A stretch of DNA of 64,000 nucleotides from Actinomycetota bacterium (GCA_009701575.1 WLJX01000003.1:1-64000); one strand, 5' to 3'; shown: positions 28,558-38,240, counted from the first letter of the stretch. Program-made: numbers and translations. The notes: generated by a model from the letters alone, not told the origin.

Positions 28558-29255
28558 TGGCGTTATTCAAGAGAAAAGCAAAGGCTCAGCCCGTTGCTGG
28601 CGAAAAACAAGGACAGATGCAGGTCTTGAAAGATGCATTTCGCTTAGTTCGCAAACATAAGCCGATTGCATATCTTTGGGTAGTTCTGGCTTTTACCGTA
28701 ACTATTTGCGCTGGCCTAATTATTGGAACTAGCTTAAATCATCCAGTTTATTTCACAATAATCTCAATTCCACTAGCAATACTTCTCGCATTTTTTATCT
28801 TTACCCGCCAGGCAAACAGCGCCGCCTTTCTATCTATTCAGGATCAAATGGGCGCCGGCGCATCTGTCTTAATGGCGATTAGAAAAGGTTTTACTACAAC
28901 TCCCGCAGTTAATGTTTCTCGCAATCAAGATATGGTTCATCGCAGTGTTGGTCGTGCAGGAATCGTTCTAGTTGGTGAAGGAAGTTCTGCTGTTCGTACA
29001 CTTATGCAAGATGAACGCCGCAAGATGGAACGTTTTGTACCTGGTGTTGCATTGTCCGAAGTTATTGTTGGCGATGGTTCTGGCCAAGTTCCGCTACGTA
29101 AATTACAGAAGCACTTAAAGAAACTTCCTAAGAAACTCTCTAAGGTACAAGTACGTGAAGTTCGTAATCGCTTAAAGGCCGTTGGTGGCTTGAGTATGCC
29201 GATTCCAAAAGGCCCAATGCCAATGAATCGCAATGCAAAGATGCCTAAGCGCTAA
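28557..29255 (+). CDS. DUF4191 membrane protein
   Basis: This is an actinobacterial family of unknown function. The 232-residue protein has a basic N-terminus, two neighbouring helices (about 38-60 and 66-87) and a long cytoplasmic domain with many lysines (HLKKLPKKLSKVQVREVRN). M. tuberculosis Rv2219 lies in the same place after lipA. It shares four bases (CTAA) with the converging RDD gene, both stops being inside them. Confidence 0.85.
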   Translation: MALFKRKAKAQPVAGEKQGQMQVLKDAFRLVRKHKPIAYLWVVLAFTVTICAGLIIGTSLNHPVYFTIISIPLAILLAFFIFTRQANSAAFLSIQDQMGAGASVLMAIRKGFTTTPAVNVSRNQDMVHRSVGRAGIVLVGEGSSAVRTLMQDERRKMERFVPGVALSEVIVGDGSGQVPLRKLQKHLKKLPKKLSKVQVREVRNRLKAVGGLSMPIPKGPMPMNRNAKMPKR

Positions 29256-29599
29256 ACCTTAGGATCTCTTACAACAACTGAATTTGTAATCCAGTCATGC
29301 AGCCCACGTCCTTCGCGGGTAAAGACGGCTGGAAGAACTAAACAAATCAAGAACGTCCTAAGTAATATTTTTAGCGGTGGAACAATCCCATAATTTGTGA
29401 AGTCAACAACTCGCATTTTCAAAATTCTCTGGCCTGCGGAGGCTTGTTGCAAGGTAGTCAAAATAGTTACCTCGAAGAAGAAGATGGCCAAGATGCTCAG
29501 TGATTTGGAATTGAAGCCAATCAAGTTGGCAACCACTGAACACATGGCCCAATCGATAGCCAGCGCCAAGAATCTTCGACCAAGCCCAACGTTTTCCAT
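29252..29599 (-). CDS. RDD-family membrane protein
   Basis: The RDD domain is about 100 residues with arginine and two aspartates: here GRRFLALAIDWAMCSVVAN near the N-terminus and GQRILKMRVVDF in the middle. Three helices are visible. Function is unknown; some family members act in ion transport. M. tuberculosis has the corresponding small gene Rv2219A between Rv2219 and glnA1. The start is supported by TAGCCT 6 bases upstream. Confidence 0.85.
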   Translation of the reverse strand: MENVGLGRRFLALAIDWAMCSVVANLIGFNSKSLSILAIFFFEVTILTTLQQASAGQRILKMRVVDFTNYGIVPPLKILLRTFLICLVLPAVFTREGRGLHDWITNSVVVRDPKV

Positions 29600-29605
29600 G
29601 CGCTT

Positions 29606-29611
29606 AGGCTA
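29606..29611 (-). promoter_or_regulatory. Leaderless -10 element of the RDD gene
   Basis: TAGCCT on the minus strand lies 6 bases before the ATG ending at 29599. Confidence 0.5.
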
Positions 29612-29667
29612 ATCGCTCCCCTCGATTGAGCCCACTTCTGGCCTAAAGGAGGATAAGAAACATAAAT

Positions 29668-29684
29668 GTAACAATTCGGTTAAC
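29668..29684 (+). promoter_or_regulatory. Possible GlnR-type box upstream of glnA
   Basis: GTAAC, six bases, then GTTAAC, resembles one half of the actinobacterial GlnR site (GTnAC-n6-GAAAC). A TATATT at 29705-29710 could be the -10 element. The GTTAAC half departs from the GAAAC consensus, and I see no GlnR gene in this window, so this is weak. Confidence 0.3.
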
Positions 29685-29785
29685 CCTTTTTTACTTGAAC
29701 CGCCTATATTTTCCCCATCAACAACCACATTGGTGGGCTCGGCGAAGCGTCCATCCAAGAGGGCTAATCCTAAATCGGGAGAAAA

Positions 29786-31216
29786 ATGTTTAAGAATTCT
29801 GCAGAAGTTTTTGCTTACATCAAGAAAGAGAATGTAAAGCTTGTTGATGTTCGCTTTATCGATCTTCCAGGTATCCAGCACCACTTCAACGTTCCAGTTG
29901 AATCATTTGACGAAGCGGTTTTCACTGATGGTCTAATGTTCGATGGTTCTTCAATTCGTGGTTTCCAAGCAATCCACGAATCAGATATGAAGTTGCTGCC
30001 TATTCCTGAATCAGCATTCATCGATCCATTCCGTGACGTTAAAACATTGGTAATCCTCTTCTCAGTTCACAATCCGATTGACAACACTCCTTACTCACGT
30101 GACCCACGTGGCGTTGTTGCGAAGGCTGTTGAATACTTAAAGGGAACAGGTATTGCAGATACTGCATTCTTCGCACCTGAAGCCGAGTTCTATGTATTTG
30201 ATGCAATTCGTTTCAAGACTGGCATGAACGAGTCCTACCACCATATCGATTCATATGAAGGCGCATGGAATACCGGCGTTGAATACGATCCAGATGGAAC
30301 ACCAAACCGCGGATACCGCACACGTATTAAAGGTGGATATTTCCCAGTATCTCCAACAGATCAATTCGCAGATCTTCGTGACCAGATGGTTATGAAACTT
30401 GGCGAAGCTGGTCTGCTTGTAGAACGCTCACACCACGAAGTTGGAACTGCAGGTCAGATGGAAATCAACTATCGCTTCTCAGACATTTTGTCTGCTGGAG
30501 ATGATGTTATGAAATTCAAATACATCATTAAGAACACCGCATGGGAAGCTGGCAAAACTGCAACATTTATGCCAAAGCCACTTTTCGGTGACAATGGTTC
30601 TGGTATGCACGTTCACCAATCACTTTGGAAAGATGGAAAGCCACTCTTCTTCGGTGATGGTTATGGCGATCTTTCAGATATGGCTCGTTGGTATATCGGT
30701 GGCCTGCTAAAGCACGCACCTTCATTACTTGCATTCACTAACCCAACAGTTAACTCATACCGTCGTTTAGTTCCAGGATACGAAGCACCAGTAAATCTTG
30801 TTTACTCAGCTCGTAACCGTTCTGCATGTATTCGTATTCCAATTACTGGTTCGAATCCAAAGGCAAAGCGCATCGAATTCCGTTGTCCAGATCCGTCATC
30901 AAACCCATACCTAGCATTCGCAGCAATGCTTATGGCTGGACTAGATGGAATTCAAAACAAGATCGAACCTCCAAAGCCGGTTGATAAGGACTTGTATGAA
31001 TTGGATGGCGAAGAAGCAGCAGCTATCCAGCAGGTTCCAGGATCACTTGATGCAGTTCTAGATAACTTAGAAGCAGATCACGAGTTCCTGCTTAAGGGTG
31101 GCGTCTTCACAAAGGATCTAATTGAAACTTGGATTACTTGGAAGCGTAAGGAAGAAGTGGATTATGTTCGCTTGCGTCCACATCCAGCAGAGTTCGAGCT
31201 TTACTACGATCTCTAA
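29786..31216 (+). CDS. glnA: Glutamine synthetase, type I
   Basis: GlnA makes glutamine from glutamate, ammonia and ATP, the main ammonia-assimilating step. The 476-residue protein has DGSSIRGF, the ATP-binding [34 protein letters not shown] and, near residue 404, the tyrosine of KDLYEL, the usual adenylylation site, so GlnE-type control is possible. It is the GSI-beta form by length and by the presence of that tyrosine. GGGAG precedes the ATG. A strong terminator follows. The 186-base leader region holds a possible GlnR box. Confidence 0.97.
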   Translation: MFKNSAEVFAYIKKENVKLVDVRFIDLPGIQHHFNVPVESFDEAVFTDGLMFDGSSIRGFQAIHESDMKLLPIPESAFIDPFRDVKTLVILFSVHNPIDNTPYSRDPRGVVAKAVEYLKGTGIADTAFFAPEAEFYVFDAIRFKTGMNESYHHIDSYEGAWNTGVEYDPDGTPNRGYRTRIKGGYFPVSPTDQFADLRDQMVMKLGEAGLLVERSHHEVGTAGQMEINYRFSDILSAGDDVMKFKYIIKNTAWEAGKTATFMPKPLFGDNGSGMHVHQSLWKDGKPLFFGDGYGDLSDMARWYIGGLLKHAPSLLAFTNPTVNSYRRLVPGYEAPVNLVYSARNRSACIRIPITGSNPKAKRIEFRCPDPSSNPYLAFAAMLMAGLDGIQNKIEPPKPVDKDLYELDGEEAAAIQQVPGSLDAVLDNLEADHEFLLKGGVFTKDLIETWITWKRKEEVDYVRLRPHPAEFELYYDL

Positions 31217-31230
31217 GAAATTCTATAAAG

Positions 31231-31259
31231 AGCCCTCCAAGAAATTGGGGGGCTTTTTT
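31231..31259 (+). terminator. Intrinsic terminator after glnA
   Basis: AGCCCTCCAA (31231-31240) pairs with TTGGGGGGCT (31245-31254) over 10 bp, with one G-T pair and a GAAA loop, followed by a run of six T. Confidence 0.9.
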
Positions 31260-31345
31260 ATTTCAACTCGCGCAAGTCCCTTGGTTAGGGTATTTTTCTA
31301 CTTGCAAATCATTCGCATAAAGAAATTAAAGTTCCAAGGGGCCTC

Positions 31346-32536
31346 ATGAACGAAGTTACTGCTTCACCAGCTCGAATTCCGCTTCGTGACCGCCTGACAC
31401 GGGATGAATGGCGCCGAATGGCGCTGATGTTTGGGTTCATCGCATTTCTGCATATAGCTGGTTTTATTTTGATGGGTCTTGCAGTCTCTGGAAATTATGA
31501 ATTAGGTGACGGCACGCTATTTGGTTGGGGCACCGCTGCACTTGCATACACACTTGGTATGCGCCATGCCTTTGACGCCGACCACATCAGCGCAATTGAT
31601 AACACAACTAGAAAATTAATGTCCGAAGGACAACGACCACTTGGTGTTGGTTTCTTCTTCTCACTTGGACACTCCTCCGTGGTTGCGGCTCTTGCACTTC
31701 TTCTAACTTTTGGAATCAAGGCTCTTGGGTCACAGCTCAAGGATGAGGATTCTGCGCTCCACCATTACACAGGCTTGATCGGCTTAACTGTTTCTGGAAC
31801 ATTCTTGATGTTAATCGCGATTTTAAACTTAATAATCTTAGTTTCAATTGTCAAAGTATTTTCACAGATGCGAAAGGGTTTATATAACGAAGAGGAACTT
31901 GAGAAGCATTTGAATGCTCGAGGTTTACTCATGCGATTCTTTGGTCCAATTGCACGTCGTATTGATAAAAGTTGGAAGATGTATCCACTTGGGATTCTCT
32001 TTGGTTTAGGTTTCGACACTGCTACCGAAGTTGGACTACTCGTCTTGGCTGGAACGTCAGTAATTGCTGGACTTCCTTGGTGGGCAGTACTTTCACTACC
32101 TTTATTCTTCGCCGGCGGAATGAGCCTTCTCGACACAATCGATGGCTCTTTCATGAACTTTGCTTATGGTTGGGCATTCTCTAAACCGGTCCGCAAGGTT
32201 TACTACAACATAATCATTACAGGGCTTTCTGTTGGTGTTGCACTATTCGTTGGCGGCCTAGAACTGTTGCAAGTTTTATCAGGACAATTAAACCTATCTG
32301 GCGGGTTCTGGAATTACGTCAATGATTTCAGTCTTAATTCTGCTGGTTACATTATTGTTGCCGCCTTCATAGTCGTTTGGGCCATCGCATTATTGCTCTG
32401 GAAATATGGCAAAATCGAAGAGCGTTGGCACGATAAAGCGCATACCGCACAACTCGCTCGTGGTGAAAATACCGACCATGTAGCTGCTGGAATTGAACTT
32501 GGTGCAATTAAAGATGGTTTTAAGATAGACGATTAG
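31346..32536 (+). CDS. NiCoT-family nickel/cobalt permease
   Basis: This high-affinity permease imports Ni2+ and/or Co2+. The first family signature, RHAFDADHISAIDN, lies in helix 2, and the second, LGFDTATE, is about 150 residues later. Eight or so helices are visible in 396 residues. AAGGGG precedes the ATG. Which metal it prefers cannot be read from the sequence. The window has B12 uptake genes but no B12 synthesis, urease or nickel hydrogenase genes, so the metal's user lies elsewhere. I saw no cobalamin riboswitch or clear operator upstream. Confidence 0.93.
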   Translation: MNEVTASPARIPLRDRLTRDEWRRMALMFGFIAFLHIAGFILMGLAVSGNYELGDGTLFGWGTAALAYTLGMRHAFDADHISAIDNTTRKLMSEGQRPLGVGFFFSLGHSSVVAALALLLTFGIKALGSQLKDEDSALHHYTGLIGLTVSGTFLMLIAILNLIILVSIVKVFSQMRKGLYNEEELEKHLNARGLLMRFFGPIARRIDKSWKMYPLGILFGLGFDTATEVGLLVLAGTSVIAGLPWWAVLSLPLFFAGGMSLLDTIDGSFMNFAYGWAFSKPVRKVYYNIIITGLSVGVALFVGGLELLQVLSGQLNLSGGFWNYVNDFSLNSAGYIIVAAFIVVWAIALLLWKYGKIEERWHDKAHTAQLARGENTDHVAAGIELGAIKDGFKIDD

Positions 32537-32569
32537 TTATATCCGCTTACGCTGTGGGAGTATCGCTTA

Positions 32570-34168
32570 GTGATTGCCACTCAAAGCGTTGAACTCCGAG
32601 CTGGCGCAAGACTTTTAGTTAAAGATGTAGCGGTCCGAATCAACAGCGGTGATCGAATTGGATTCGTAGGCCGAAATGGTGCCGGAAAATCAACTCTTGC
32701 AAAATGTTTAGCTGGTGAAACTCTTCCAGCGGGTGGTCAAATAACTCGTACCGGAACTATCGGTTATCTCCCCCAAGATCCAAGAACGGGCGATCAAGAA
32801 GAATCAGTCATAAATCGGATTTTATCTGCCCGTGGTCTTGACCAGATTGTCGTGCGAATGCGCAAAGCCGAAGAGGCAATGGCAACTGCAACACCAGAAG
32901 AGTTAGAACTCGCACTCGAGCGATATGCCAGAGTAGATAGTGAATTCAATGCAGCTGGCGGATATAGCGCATCTGCTGAAGCGGAATCAATTGCAACGAA
33001 TTTAGGGTTACCGGAACGGCTATTCGAAGAGCCGATTCAAGTCCTATCTGGTGGCCAACGTCGTCGCGTCGAACTTGCCCGCCTTCTGTTTAGTGGCGCA
33101 GAAACGCTTCTACTTGATGAACCAACAAACCACTTGGACGCAGAATCCATCAACTGGTTGCGCGATTACCTAACAAAATATTCTGGTGGCTTGGTGGTTA
33201 TTTCTCACGATGTTGCCCTGATCGAAACGGTCGTAAATAAGGTTTTCTACATTGATGCAAACCGTAACGTTATCGATGTCTACAACATGGGCTGGAAGAA
33301 GTATTTACTTCAACGTGAAGCCGATGAACATCGCCGCAAGAAAGAACGCGCTAACGCAGAAAAGAAAGCAGAAATTTTGCAGAAGCAGGGCGAGAAGATG
33401 CGTGCCAAAGCTTCCAAAGCAACAGCCGCCCAAGGCATGTTACGTCGCGCCGAATCACTTATCTCTAATCTTGAAGATGTTCGTAAATCAGACAAGGTAG
33501 CAAAGTTGCGCTTCCCTACTCCGGCACCTTGTGGCAAGACGCCACTGATGGCAACTGGTTTGAGTAAGTCATACGGTTCACTTGAAATTTTCACCGATGT
33601 TGACCTTGCAATCGATAGATCTTCTCGCGTTGTAATCCTTGGGCTAAACGGAGCAGGAAAAACAACCCTGCTAAGTATTTTGGGCGGAACAAATGAATCG
33701 GATACTGGTGAAATTTTGCCGGGCCATGGTTTGAAAATTGGTTATTACACCCAGGAACACGAATCACTTGATTTCGAACGAACCGTTTTGGAGAACATGC
33801 TCTCTGCCGGTGAAAAAATCAGCGAACAACAGGCACGGCAAACCCTTGGCTCATTCTTATTTAGTGGCGATGACGTGCAAAAGCCTGTAAAAGTTTTGAG
33901 TGGTGGCGAACGAACTCGTCTTGCTCTTGCAACACTTGTAGTCGGCTCAGCAAATGTCTTGTTACTTGATGAACCAACAAACAACTTGGATCCCGCATCT
34001 CGCGAAGAGATTCTTGCCGCGCTAGGCGAATATCAGGGCGCTGTTGTACTTGTAAGCCACGATGTCGGCGCAGTTCAAGCTCTTAAGCCAGAGCGCGTTT
34101 TACTACTTCCAGATGGCGATGAAGATTTATGGGGCAATCAGTATTTGGAACTGATCGCCCTCGAATAA
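32570..34168 (+). CDS. ABC-F family ATPase
   Basis: ABC-F proteins have two ABC domains and no membrane part; many act on ribosomes. Domain 1 has GRNGAGKST, LSGGQRRRVELARLL and LLLDEPTNHLD. Domain 2 has GLNGAGKTT, LSGGERTRLALATLV and LLLDEPTNNLD. The linker between them (about 235-310) is rich in lysine and alanine, as in the family's ribosome-contacting interdomain linker. The length is 532 aa. The GTG start is preceded by GGGAG with 9-base spacing. Whether it is a translation factor or an antibiotic-protection protein is not clear from sequence. Confidence 0.93.
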   Translation: MIATQSVELRAGARLLVKDVAVRINSGDRIGFVGRNGAGKSTLAKCLAGETLPAGGQITRTGTIGYLPQDPRTGDQEESVINRILSARGLDQIVVRMRKAEEAMATATPEELELALERYARVDSEFNAAGGYSASAEAESIATNLGLPERLFEEPIQVLSGGQRRRVELARLLFSGAETLLLDEPTNHLDAESINWLRDYLTKYSGGLVVISHDVALIETVVNKVFYIDANRNVIDVYNMGWKKYLLQREADEHRRKKERANAEKKAEILQKQGEKMRAKASKATAAQGMLRRAESLISNLEDVRKSDKVAKLRFPTPAPCGKTPLMATGLSKSYGSLEIFTDVDLAIDRSSRVVILGLNGAGKTTLLSILGGTNESDTGEILPGHGLKIGYYTQEHESLDFERTVLENMLSAGEKISEQQARQTLGSFLFSGDDVQKPVKVLSGGERTRLALATLVVGSANVLLLDEPTNNLDPASREEILAALGEYQGAVVLVSHDVGAVQALKPERVLLLPDGDEDLWGNQYLELIALE

Positions 34169-34179
34169 ATAAGAATAAA

Positions 34180-35487
34180 TTAAGAACGAAGTGCGACCGC
34201 GAAAGCGCGGAAATCTTCAACCAGTAAATCGATTTCTTTCTGGCCATGTGCCAGAGAAATCAACCACTGCTCATCAAGTCCCGGAGGCGTAATGATTCCG
34301 CGGTTCATTGACCAGAGCCAAGAAAGTTCCGCAATCGCAAAGTCTGTTGCCTTGTAATCACGGTAATTGCGAACTGGATCCTTCGACCAAGTTACACATC
34401 CCTTAACTCCAAAGCCAACAGTGTGGGCCGGAAGTTGGAACTCTTCGATGATGTCAGTGATGCGATCAAGTGCTTGCTTATTGAAGGCCTCTGCCTTTGC
34501 AAGAGCTTCTTCAGTACACAAACGATCCATCGCGCGAAGACCTGCCATCGCAAGAGGATTGCCGTTAAATGTTCCAAAATGGGCCATTGCACCCGTTGTG
34601 ATTGTGTCCATGATTTCTGCCTTGCCACCAAATGCAGCTAGCGGAAGCCCACCACCGATTGATTTCGCTAAGCAAATTAAATCTGGCTGAACACCGATGC
34701 GATGTGCTGCTCCTTGTGGGCCAGCTGTTAGACCAGTCTTAACTTCATCAAAAATTAAGACGATGTTGTACTTGGTGCAAAGTTCACGAACACCGGCTAA
34801 GTAGCCAGCATCAGGTAGAACGATTCCTAGGTTCTCTAGAACCGGTTCCAAGATGAAACAAGAAATCGATTCGTGATCGCGAGCAAAAATCTTTTCAAGT
34901 GCTGGAAGATTATTGAACGGAACTACAAAAACAACGCCAACGTTAATTCCGTGTCCGACCACCGGATTTGGCTCTTCTGGGTTTCCAGCTTTATCTAGAT
35001 CAGGTTTTGCTGACACTGTAAGTGGGTCGTAGCTACCGTGGTAACCACCCTCCAACTTAACGATTGCAGATTTACCGTTATAAGCCTTTGCGGTACGAAC
35101 TGCATACATTGTTGCTTCAGTACCAGAGTTTGCAAATCTAACTTTGTCGATTCCAAATCGCCTGCACAGACGCTCTGCGCCATCGCGAGAGATTGGTGAA
35201 GGAGTAACAAAGAGAGTTCCACCATCAAGTGCTGCTTTGGTTTCGGCAATTACTTCTTCATTCAAGTGGCCGGCAAGCATTGCGCCGAAGCCCATTGAAA
35301 GATCAAGTAGTTGTCGACCATCAACATCGGTCATCCACGCGCCCTTAGCCGAAACAACGCTAATTGGATATGGATCCCAGTATTGGAAGCTTGAAGTTAC
35401 GCCAAGTGGCGAGGAGTCTTTTGCAATAGTGCTTTCAACACCTGAAGCAAAAGTTGATTTTGTAAATAGCGCCCATTCGGCAGCCAT
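34180..35487 (-). CDS. Class-III PLP aminotransferase (glutamate-1-semialdehyde aminomutase-like)
   Basis: The fold-type I class-III family is clear: GTEATMYAVRTAKAYNG, LIFDEVKTG and the PLP lysine in ICLAKSIGGGLP. It is closest in style to HemL-like enzymes, but the amine-catabolism neighbours make an amine or omega-amino acid transaminase role more likely than haem synthesis. The chosen ATG (35487) gives 435 aa. Codons upstream of it (to 35563) look protein-like (TPISPEKIKEL), yet an in-frame TGA at 35563-35565 and the lack of a start in between block them. The N-terminus may therefore be damaged or start at a non-standard codon. Confidence 0.85.
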   Translation of the reverse strand: MAAEWALFTKSTFASGVESTIAKDSSPLGVTSSFQYWDPYPISVVSAKGAWMTDVDGRQLLDLSMGFGAMLAGHLNEEVIAETKAALDGGTLFVTPSPISRDGAERLCRRFGIDKVRFANSGTEATMYAVRTAKAYNGKSAIVKLEGGYHGSYDPLTVSAKPDLDKAGNPEEPNPVVGHGINVGVVFVVPFNNLPALEKIFARDHESISCFILEPVLENLGIVLPDAGYLAGVRELCTKYNIVLIFDEVKTGLTAGPQGAAHRIGVQPDLICLAKSIGGGLPLAAFGGKAEIMDTITTGAMAHFGTFNGNPLAMAGLRAMDRLCTEEALAKAEAFNKQALDRITDIIEEFQLPAHTVGFGVKGCVTWSKDPVRNYRDYKATDFAIAELSWLWSMNRGIITPPGLDEQWLISLAHGQKEIDLLVEDFRAFAVALRS

Positions 35488-35645
35488 CAACTCTTTAATT
35501 TTTTCAGGTGAGATTGGAGTTACAGTATTTGGGGTCTTGCGGAAAGTCTGAGGTTCTAGAGTTCAGGTCATTTTGGAAAGAAGTACCTTTTGTTGGATGG
35601 CTCGCTAGCAATCAGCGAATCCCTTTTGGGTACGAGCTCCTTTGG

Positions 35646-35676
35646 TTGAGAGAAAACTTGGTAGTTTTCTTATAAA
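35646..35676 (+). promoter_or_regulatory. Candidate promoter with palindrome in the spacer
   Basis: TTGAGA (35646-35651) and TATAAA (35671-35676) could be -35 and -10 elements. The spacer is filled by a perfect 8-bp inverted repeat, AGAAAACT / AGTTTTCT (35651-35658 and 35663-35670) with a TGGT centre, an ideal place for a repressor to bind. Confidence 0.4.
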
Positions 35677-35724
35677 GGTGAAGGTAGCAGGGAAAGCCAG
35701 AAAACGCACTAATAGGCTGACTTT

Positions 35725-35820
35725 ATGCGTGTTGAATCACAAGATTTTGGACAATTTTTAAAGAATTTTCAAAAGTCATGCGATATTCCGAAAGTTAAGC
35801 CATTATTTGGCTATGGCTGA
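35725..35820 (+). CDS. Possible 31-codon leader/small ORF before the amidotransferase
   Basis: ATG to TGA gives 31 codons: MRVESQDFGQFLKNFQKSCD, then IPKVKPLFGYG. Its stop overlaps the start of the amidotransferase (ATGGCTGA), so translation of one could feed the other. No good ribosome binding site is seen, and I do not recognise the peptide. It could equally be chance. Confidence 0.3.
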   Translation: MRVESQDFGQFLKNFQKSCDIPKVKPLFGYG

Positions 35821-36523
35821 ATCTAGCAAGAAAATAATTCTTGCAATCCAAAATGACCCAACCGACCCACCACATTTAGTCGGTCGTTGGCTGATGGAAA
35901 TTGGATTTGAAATAAGAATTCTTCGTGCTTATAAGGGAGAAGTTGTACCAACTAAAGTTCCAAATGATATTTGCGCCTTGCTGCCATTAGGTGGATCTAT
36001 GGGAGCAAATGATGATGAGAAACTACCTTGGTTAGCAAATGAAAAAGAATTGCTGGCTGATGCAGTTGCTAAAGAGATCCCAATATTTGCAATCTGTTTA
36101 GGTGCCCAACTCCTTGCTGCCGCTTTAGGTGGCGAAGTTTCTCGAGCCGATGTAGGTGAGATAGGAATTTACGAGATTAATCGTAATTCGGAGTCAGATC
36201 CAATTTTCAACTTTGGAAGCTCTGCAATTTCGGCACAATGGCACGAAGACAAAATTTCAAAGCTCCCAATCGGTGCTGTGAATTTGGCGTCAAGCGAGTT
36301 ATGTGAGAACCAGATTTATCGAATTGGTAAGGCAACTTATGCGGTTCAGTTTCATCCAGAAGTCGATTCTGGGATTATTAAGCTTTGGGAAGATGACGCT
36401 GATAATGCATTTATTGAATCTGGAAAGAGCAGCGTTAAAGAAGAAGTTCAGAAGGCTGAAGTAGAATTGCAGGAAATTTGGAAACCAATTATTCAAAACT
36501 GGGGTCGCCTAATTCTCGCCTAA
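35813..36523 (+). CDS. Class-I glutamine amidotransferase-like protein
   Basis: The catalytic triad of GATase class I is visible: the nucleophile cysteine in FAICLGAQLLAAALGG and the His/Glu pair in VQFHPEVD. The length is 236 aa. It stands alone, without a synthetase partner domain. Proteins like this in amine-degradation clusters hydrolyse gamma-glutamyl amides, the job done by PuuD in E. coli, and the neighbouring gamma-glutamyl ligase fits that. The ATG at 35813 is preferred over a TTG at 35807. A bidirectional terminator follows. Confidence 0.83.
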   Translation: MAESSKKIILAIQNDPTDPPHLVGRWLMEIGFEIRILRAYKGEVVPTKVPNDICALLPLGGSMGANDDEKLPWLANEKELLADAVAKEIPIFAICLGAQLLAAALGGEVSRADVGEIGIYEINRNSESDPIFNFGSSAISAQWHEDKISKLPIGAVNLASSELCENQIYRIGKATYAVQFHPEVDSGIIKLWEDDADNAFIESGKSSVKEEVQKAEVELQEIWKPIIQNWGRLILA

Positions 36524-36539
36524 AGAATTCAACAAAAAA

Positions 36540-36571
36540 GGGGGTCCTCGTTTTGAGGACCCCCTTTTTTT
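36540..36571. terminator. Bidirectional terminator between amidotransferase and permease
   Basis: GGGGGTCCTC (36540-36549) pairs perfectly with GAGGACCCCC (36555-36564) over 10 bp, with a GTTTT loop. A T-run follows on the plus strand, and the A-run before it serves the minus strand. Confidence 0.93.
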
Positions 36572-36579
36572 ACATCAAA

Positions 36580-38124
36580 CTAGAGATTGCTAATTGGTCC
36601 CTTGAACCATTTCTTAACTGAAAGATGCCACCAGATCCAGAGAAGAATCAAGGCGCCTCCAGTAACGATTGGAGCATAGTTAACTGCGGTCCAGTTGAAG
36701 TCCTTTGCACCAGGAACTCCTAGCGGTGAGAACGGCATTATGAAATAGACTGAAATAATTGCAATTTCAGCAACAGCAATTGTGTTCATCCACTTGTACT
36801 TAGAACCATTGTTCCAAGCACCAACCTTGAATTTGTCCCCAGCTTTCAGGCGAAGATAAATAGGGATCATGAACGACAAGTAGAGGCTGATTACACAGAC
36901 TGAAACAACAGCATAGAAAGCCGTTGGAACGCCAGCTGAGCTCTTGTAGAGAGCTGGAAGTGTTAGAACTACACCACCGGTAGCTGAGATAAGTACTGCG
37001 TTAACTGGAACTCCAGACTTGTTTACCTTCTTCCAGTTCTTATGTCCTGGAACTGCGCCATCTCGAGAGAAGGCGAAGAGCATGCGAGAACATGAAGTCA
37101 AGCAAGCAGTTACGCAGAATATTTGGCCAGCAGTTGTAATAACCATAACTAGCTTAAACAATGCACCGCCGCCAAGAGAGCTATAGAGAAGGGCGATGAC
37201 AGAGCCGATACCGAATGGATTAACTTCAGGATCGGTTGAGTTGATCATGTCAGAATTAGTTGCAGCAAACAGGAATGCAAGCAACAGGATGTATCCACCG
37301 ATTGCTGAGTAGAAGATTGACTTCCAGATTCCCTTCGCAGATGCAATGTGTGCCCCTTGAGTCTCTTCAGAAAGGTGAGCAGAGGCATCAAAACCAGTAA
37401 TTGTGTACTGGGTTAATAAGAAGCCAAGTGGCAATACATATAGCCAATAACTTCCACCTGAGAAGCCAGAATTATTAATTTTTTCCGTGAAGACCCAGCT
37501 TGCAGATTGGTGAGCATCTGGAGCGACAACCAAAATAACAACAATTAGAGCGGCACCAAATACATGCCACCAAACTGAAATGTTATTTATAACCGCCAAG
37601 AGATGGCTACTGAAAATATTTATAAGAGTTACAAGAGCAATAACAATTACGAATAGTGCGAATTGTTGCTTGATAAAATCGCCACCCATAAATGAAGCTG
37701 CATAACCATCAAAGAAGCCGCCCAAAACAATATTTAGAAAAGAGGTTAAGCCGTATCCGACCGAAGCGGTTACTGAAACTAAACCAATCAGGTTCAACCA
37801 GCCGGTGTAGAACCCAGCCTTAGGCCCACCAAGTTTTGAAGCCCACCAATAGATTCCACCAGATGTTGGAAATGCTGAGGCAAGTTCAGACATACAAAGA
37901 CCAATTATTAAAATAAACGCTGAGATTAGAGGCCACCCGAGAGAAATAGCTACGGGGCCGCCATTGTTCCAAGCCTGTGCGAAAGTCGTAAAACAACCAG
38001 CCAAGATCGAAATAATTGAGAAGGAAATAGCAAAGTTCGAGAAACTAGTCCAAGAACGATTTAGCTCTTGCTTGTATCCGAGGTCGGCTAAGCGACGCTC
38101 ATCATCTGCGTGTGTATTCGACAT
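36580..38124 (-). CDS. APC-superfamily amino acid/amine permease
   Basis: This 514-residue transporter has about twelve helices. The N-terminal SFSIISILAGCFTTF and the TGFDASAHLSEETQGA segment are typical of the amino acid/choline (GABA-permease-like) transporters of the APC superfamily. It is transcribed away from the gamma-glutamyl ligase gene and shares a 183-base upstream region with it, so both probably respond to the same signal. Its position suggests that it imports the amine or amino compound broken down by the neighbours. Confidence 0.9.
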   Translation of the reverse strand: MSNTHADDERRLADLGYKQELNRSWTSFSNFAISFSIISILAGCFTTFAQAWNNGGPVAISLGWPLISAFILIIGLCMSELASAFPTSGGIYWWASKLGGPKAGFYTGWLNLIGLVSVTASVGYGLTSFLNIVLGGFFDGYAASFMGGDFIKQQFALFVIVIALVTLINIFSSHLLAVINNISVWWHVFGAALIVVILVVAPDAHQSASWVFTEKINNSGFSGGSYWLYVLPLGFLLTQYTITGFDASAHLSEETQGAHIASAKGIWKSIFYSAIGGYILLLAFLFAATNSDMINSTDPEVNPFGIGSVIALLYSSLGGGALFKLVMVITTAGQIFCVTACLTSCSRMLFAFSRDGAVPGHKNWKKVNKSGVPVNAVLISATGGVVLTLPALYKSSAGVPTAFYAVVSVCVISLYLSFMIPIYLRLKAGDKFKVGAWNNGSKYKWMNTIAVAEIAIISVYFIMPFSPLGVPGAKDFNWTAVNYAPIVTGGALILLWIWWHLSVKKWFKGPISNL

Positions 38125-38240
38125 TGAATCAATTCCACCCTTCTAGAAGTTAGAGAGAGTGTGCCCTGCGTCTCACGAAATTGGAAGTGTATTCACGGGG
38201 TTTTCAGAGGGAAATTTTGCGGATTTCTCGGTCGTTGTGC

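Noticed and set aside
31260..31345. A B12 or nickel riboswitch before the NiCoT permease
   Set aside because: None of the cobalamin core boxes or the NiCo motif is present in this 86-base stretch.
35563..35565. TGA as a selenocysteine codon in the aminotransferase
   Set aside because: The codon would be third in the protein, the family has no selenocysteine there, and I see no selenocysteine insertion structure or sel genes.
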